In this document: piece after piece, positions 62,166-64,000 of the stretch
How positions within the stretch are numbered: position 1 is the stretch's first letter
How the letters are laid out: every line of letters begins with the position of its first letter
Origin: an uncultured Lachnospiraceae bacterium
GTDB lineage: Bacteria; Bacillota; Clostridia; Lachnospirales; Lachnospiraceae
Direction of reading: 5' to 3'
Length of the DNA stretch: 64,000 nt
Assembly: GCA_947053345.1 (NCBI GenBank)
Contig: CAMRSM010000020.1
Span: 1 to 64,000, forward strand
Notes under the pieces: model-generated
Database searches by the model: none
The model's input: the letters and a program-made list of their open reading frames with translations, nothing else
What the model was told of the DNA's origin: nothing
Translations under genes and position numbers: made by a program

Positions 62166-64000
62166 TACCTTGGAACCTCCACCATCATATAGAACTCTAC
62201 CTGGTCAAATTCCTGCAAGTCGTTGAACTTTTCAAAAACAAGACCACATTCATATCCGGTGGCAACCTCCTTCACATCATCCTTAAAACGCTTTAACGAC
62301 GCGAGCACCCCTTGATAGATCTGCTCGCCGTCCCTCGTAATCCGCGCGAGCGCACCCCTTACGATCTTCCCGTCAAGCACATAGGAACCCGCGATCACGC
62401 CGAGCCCCGAAGCGCGGAATGTCTGGCGCACTTCTGCATGACCGATCACCTGCTCCTCATAGGTCGGGTCAAGCATGCCTTTCATCGCCGCCTCGACATC
62501 CTCAATCGCGTTGTAGATCACGCGGTAAAGTTTTACCTCAACCTTCTCACGGTCCGCAATGTCCTTCGCGGTATTGTCCGGCCTGACATTAAAACCGATA
62601 ATGATCGCGTTAGACGCGCTCGCAAGGGTAACGTCGGACTCGTTGATCGCGCCGACACCGCCGTGGATGATGCGGACTGCCACCTCTTCGTTGCTAAGCT
62701 TTAACAGGCTCTGCTTTACAGCCTCCACCGAACCCTGCACATCCGCCTTCACGATCAGATTCAATTCTTTGATATTGCCTGCCTGGATCTGAGAGAACAA
62801 ACCGTCAAGCGACAGCTTTGCCTTTGTATCGGCAAGCAGCTTTTCCCTGCCCTGCGAGATAAAAGCCTCCGCAATGTTCCTTGCTTCCTTCTCGTTGTTC
62901 GTCGCCATAAAAATCTCGCCCGCCGCCGGAACATCGTTTAAGCCTAAAATCTCCACCGGGGTCGAAGGTGTTGCCTCCTTCACGCGCCTTCCCTTGTCGT
63001 CAATCATCGCACGCACCTTGCCGTACGCGGAGCCGACCGCCACACAGTCACCGACATGCAGTGTCCCTTTTTGCACAAGGATGGTCGCCACAGGTCCCCT
63101 TCCCTTGTCAAGCTCCGCCTCGATCACGATACCGCGCGCATTGCGGTTCGGGTTTGCTTTCAATTCACATACTTCCGCTGTCAGAAGGATCATCTCAAGC
63201 AGCTGCTCGAGACCCTCCTTCGTGTGCGCGGAGACCGGAACGAAAATGGTATCGCCCCCCCAATCCTCTGCCACAAGCTCATGCTCTGTCAGCTCCTGCT
63301 TTACGCGCTCGATGTTTGCACTTGGCTTATCAATCTTGTTCACCGCCACGATGATCTGTACCCCTGCCGCTTTGGCATGGTTGATAGCCTCGATTGTCTG
63401 CGGCATCACACCGTCGTCCGCCGCCACCACCAGAATGGCGATATCCGTTGACTGCGCGCCGCGCATACGCATGGAAGTAAATGCTTCATGTCCCGGTGTG
63501 TCAAGGAAAGTGATCTTCTCCCCGTTTTTCTCCACGGTATAGGCACCGATATGCTGTGTGATACCGCCGGCTTCCTTCGCCGTGACATTTGTCTCACGGA
63601 TGGCATCGAGCAGGGAGGTCTTGCCATGGTCAACATGCCCCATGACACAGACAACCGGCGGGCGCTTCTCCATCAGGGATTCGTCCTCCTCGGCTTCCTT
63701 TAATAATTCCTCCACCACATTGATTTTAACTTCCTTCTCCGCAATGCAGTTAAACCCAAGGGCAATTTCCTCCGCCTCCTCAAACGGGATTTCCTGGTTG
63801 ATGGAGACCATCTTACCCTCGAGGAAAAGCTTTTTCACAAGCGCGGCAGGAGCCTGTTTCATTTTCTCGGCAAGTTCCTTGATTGTCACGACTTCCGGAA
63901 GGATGATGGTCTTGATCTCGTCCTCACGGTCCTGCGATGCCGGCTGTGTCTTCGGTTTAATAAATGCGCCCTTGCGGTTCGGGTCTTTTTTGTTCTTTAC
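62165..64000 (-). CDS. infB: Translation initiation factor IF-2 (N-terminus beyond the window)
   Basis: The visible 611 codons contain the IF2 N-domain ([24 protein letters not shown]) and the G domain with [30 protein letters not shown] and [13 protein letters not shown]. The C-terminal half ends in the fMet-tRNA-binding domain ([23 protein letters not shown]). The frame continues to the right edge, so the methionine at 63889 is not the real start. It leads the infB-rbfA-nrnA-truB-ribF block. Confidence 0.97.
   Translation of the reverse strand, partial: VKNKKDPNRKGAFIKPKTQPASQDREDEIKTIILPEVVTIKELAEKMKQAPAALVKKLFLEGKMVSINQEIPFEEAEEIALGFNCIAEKEVKINVVEELLKEAEEDESLMEKRPPVVCVMGHVDHGKTSLLDAIRETNVTAKEAGGITQHIGAYTVEKNGEKITFLDTPGHEAFTSMRMRGAQSTDIAILVVAADDGVMPQTIEAINHAKAAGVQIIVAVNKIDKPSANIERVKQELTEHELVAEDWGGDTIFVPVSAHTKEGLEQLLEMILLTAEVCELKANPNRNARGIVIEAELDKGRGPVATILVQKGTLHVGDCVAVGSAYGKVRAMIDDKGRRVKEATPSTPVEILGLNDVPAAGEIFMATNNEKEARNIAEAFISQGREKLLADTKAKLSLDGLFSQIQAGNIKELNLIVKADVQGSVEAVKQSLLKLSNEEVAVRIIHGGVGAINESDVTLASASNAIIIGFNVRPDNTAKDIADREKVEVKLYRVIYNAIEDVEAAMKGMLDPTYEEQVIGHAEVRQTFRASGLGVIAGSYVLDGKIVRGALARITRDGEQIYQGVLASLKRFKDDVKEVATGYECGLVFEKFNDLQEFDQVEFYMMVEVPR

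Noticed and set aside
1..64000. CRISPR arrays, tRNA or rRNA genes, prophage genes
   Set aside because: I saw no regularly spaced repeats, no cloverleaf-like sequences and no phage structural or integrase genes in the window.

Overview
The window looks like a chromosomal segment of a Gram-positive gut Clostridia, most likely Lachnospiraceae. The evidence is a SpoIID-like protein, a YesL-type membrane protein, a Firmicute-type nusA/infB operon order, beta-mannan and pectin enzymes, a chemoreceptor, and an EpsG/LicD/phosphoglycosyl-transferase polysaccharide locus. Base composition is moderately GC-rich, apart from an AT-rich glycosyltransferase block at about 29-35 kb. The species cannot be named from the sequence alone.

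Layout. (1) 1-5.9 kb, minus strand: a beta-mannan utilisation locus with a LacI-type regulator, a GH26 mannanase lipoprotein, a YesL/DUF624 protein and a large solute-binding protein cut by the window edge; the GH26 promoter carries a LacI-type operator in its spacer. (2) 6.3-8.6 kb: a YbjQ-family protein and a methyl-accepting chemotaxis protein. (3) 8.9-36.7 kb, minus strand: one uninterrupted polysaccharide locus of 23 genes. Read in transcription order it encodes a priming phosphoglycosyl transferase, an SDR, a GT2, an EpsG-like polymerase, more glycosyltransferases and LicD, a GT10, and the CDP-3,6-dideoxyhexose front end (rfbF, rfbG, rfbH). An unusual sugar-tailoring block follows: HMGL aldolase, YerE-like TPP enzyme, an SDR-like/PurF-type phosphoribosyltransferase fusion, a NeuA-like cytidylyltransferase, two SDRs, a C-methyltransferase and a GldA-like dehydrogenase. 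The locus closes with a fucosyltransferase-like enzyme, the GDP-colitose-type set gmd-colD-fcl/colC-manC and an ABC flippase, and ends at a strong terminator. (4) 37.1-40.2 kb: a helicase with five helicase-associated repeats, preceded by a 435-bp segment bounded by perfect 29-bp inverted repeats. Inside it is a near-consensus promoter that currently points away from the helicase and the polysaccharide genes: a candidate invertible ON/OFF switch, seen here in OFF. (5) 40.5-48 kb: queA, a SpoIID-like protein, two tandem signal peptidases, galE-galK and a frameshifted ADP-ribosylglycohydrolase. (6) 48-57.6 kb: an EF-G/TetM-like GTPase fused to a YacP/Rae1-like NYN nuclease, a DUF3783 protein, a PrsA-like foldase, a PL11 rhamnogalacturonan lyase and a GGDEF-EAL protein. 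(7) 57.8-64 kb: the housekeeping group infB-rbfA-nrnA-truB-ribF, a small membrane protein and rpsO.

Main interest. The polysaccharide locus combines two 3,6-dideoxyhexose routes, GDP-linked and CDP-linked, with genes for carbon-branching the CDP sugar. It also holds a phosphoribosyltransferase fusion that I cannot assign to a known pathway. The locus shows three possible phase-variation devices: the inverted-repeat promoter segment, a 12-G tract and a 9-G tract. The GTPase-NYN fusion is a separate point of interest in translation quality control. Everything here rests on reading the sequence; no database search was possible.
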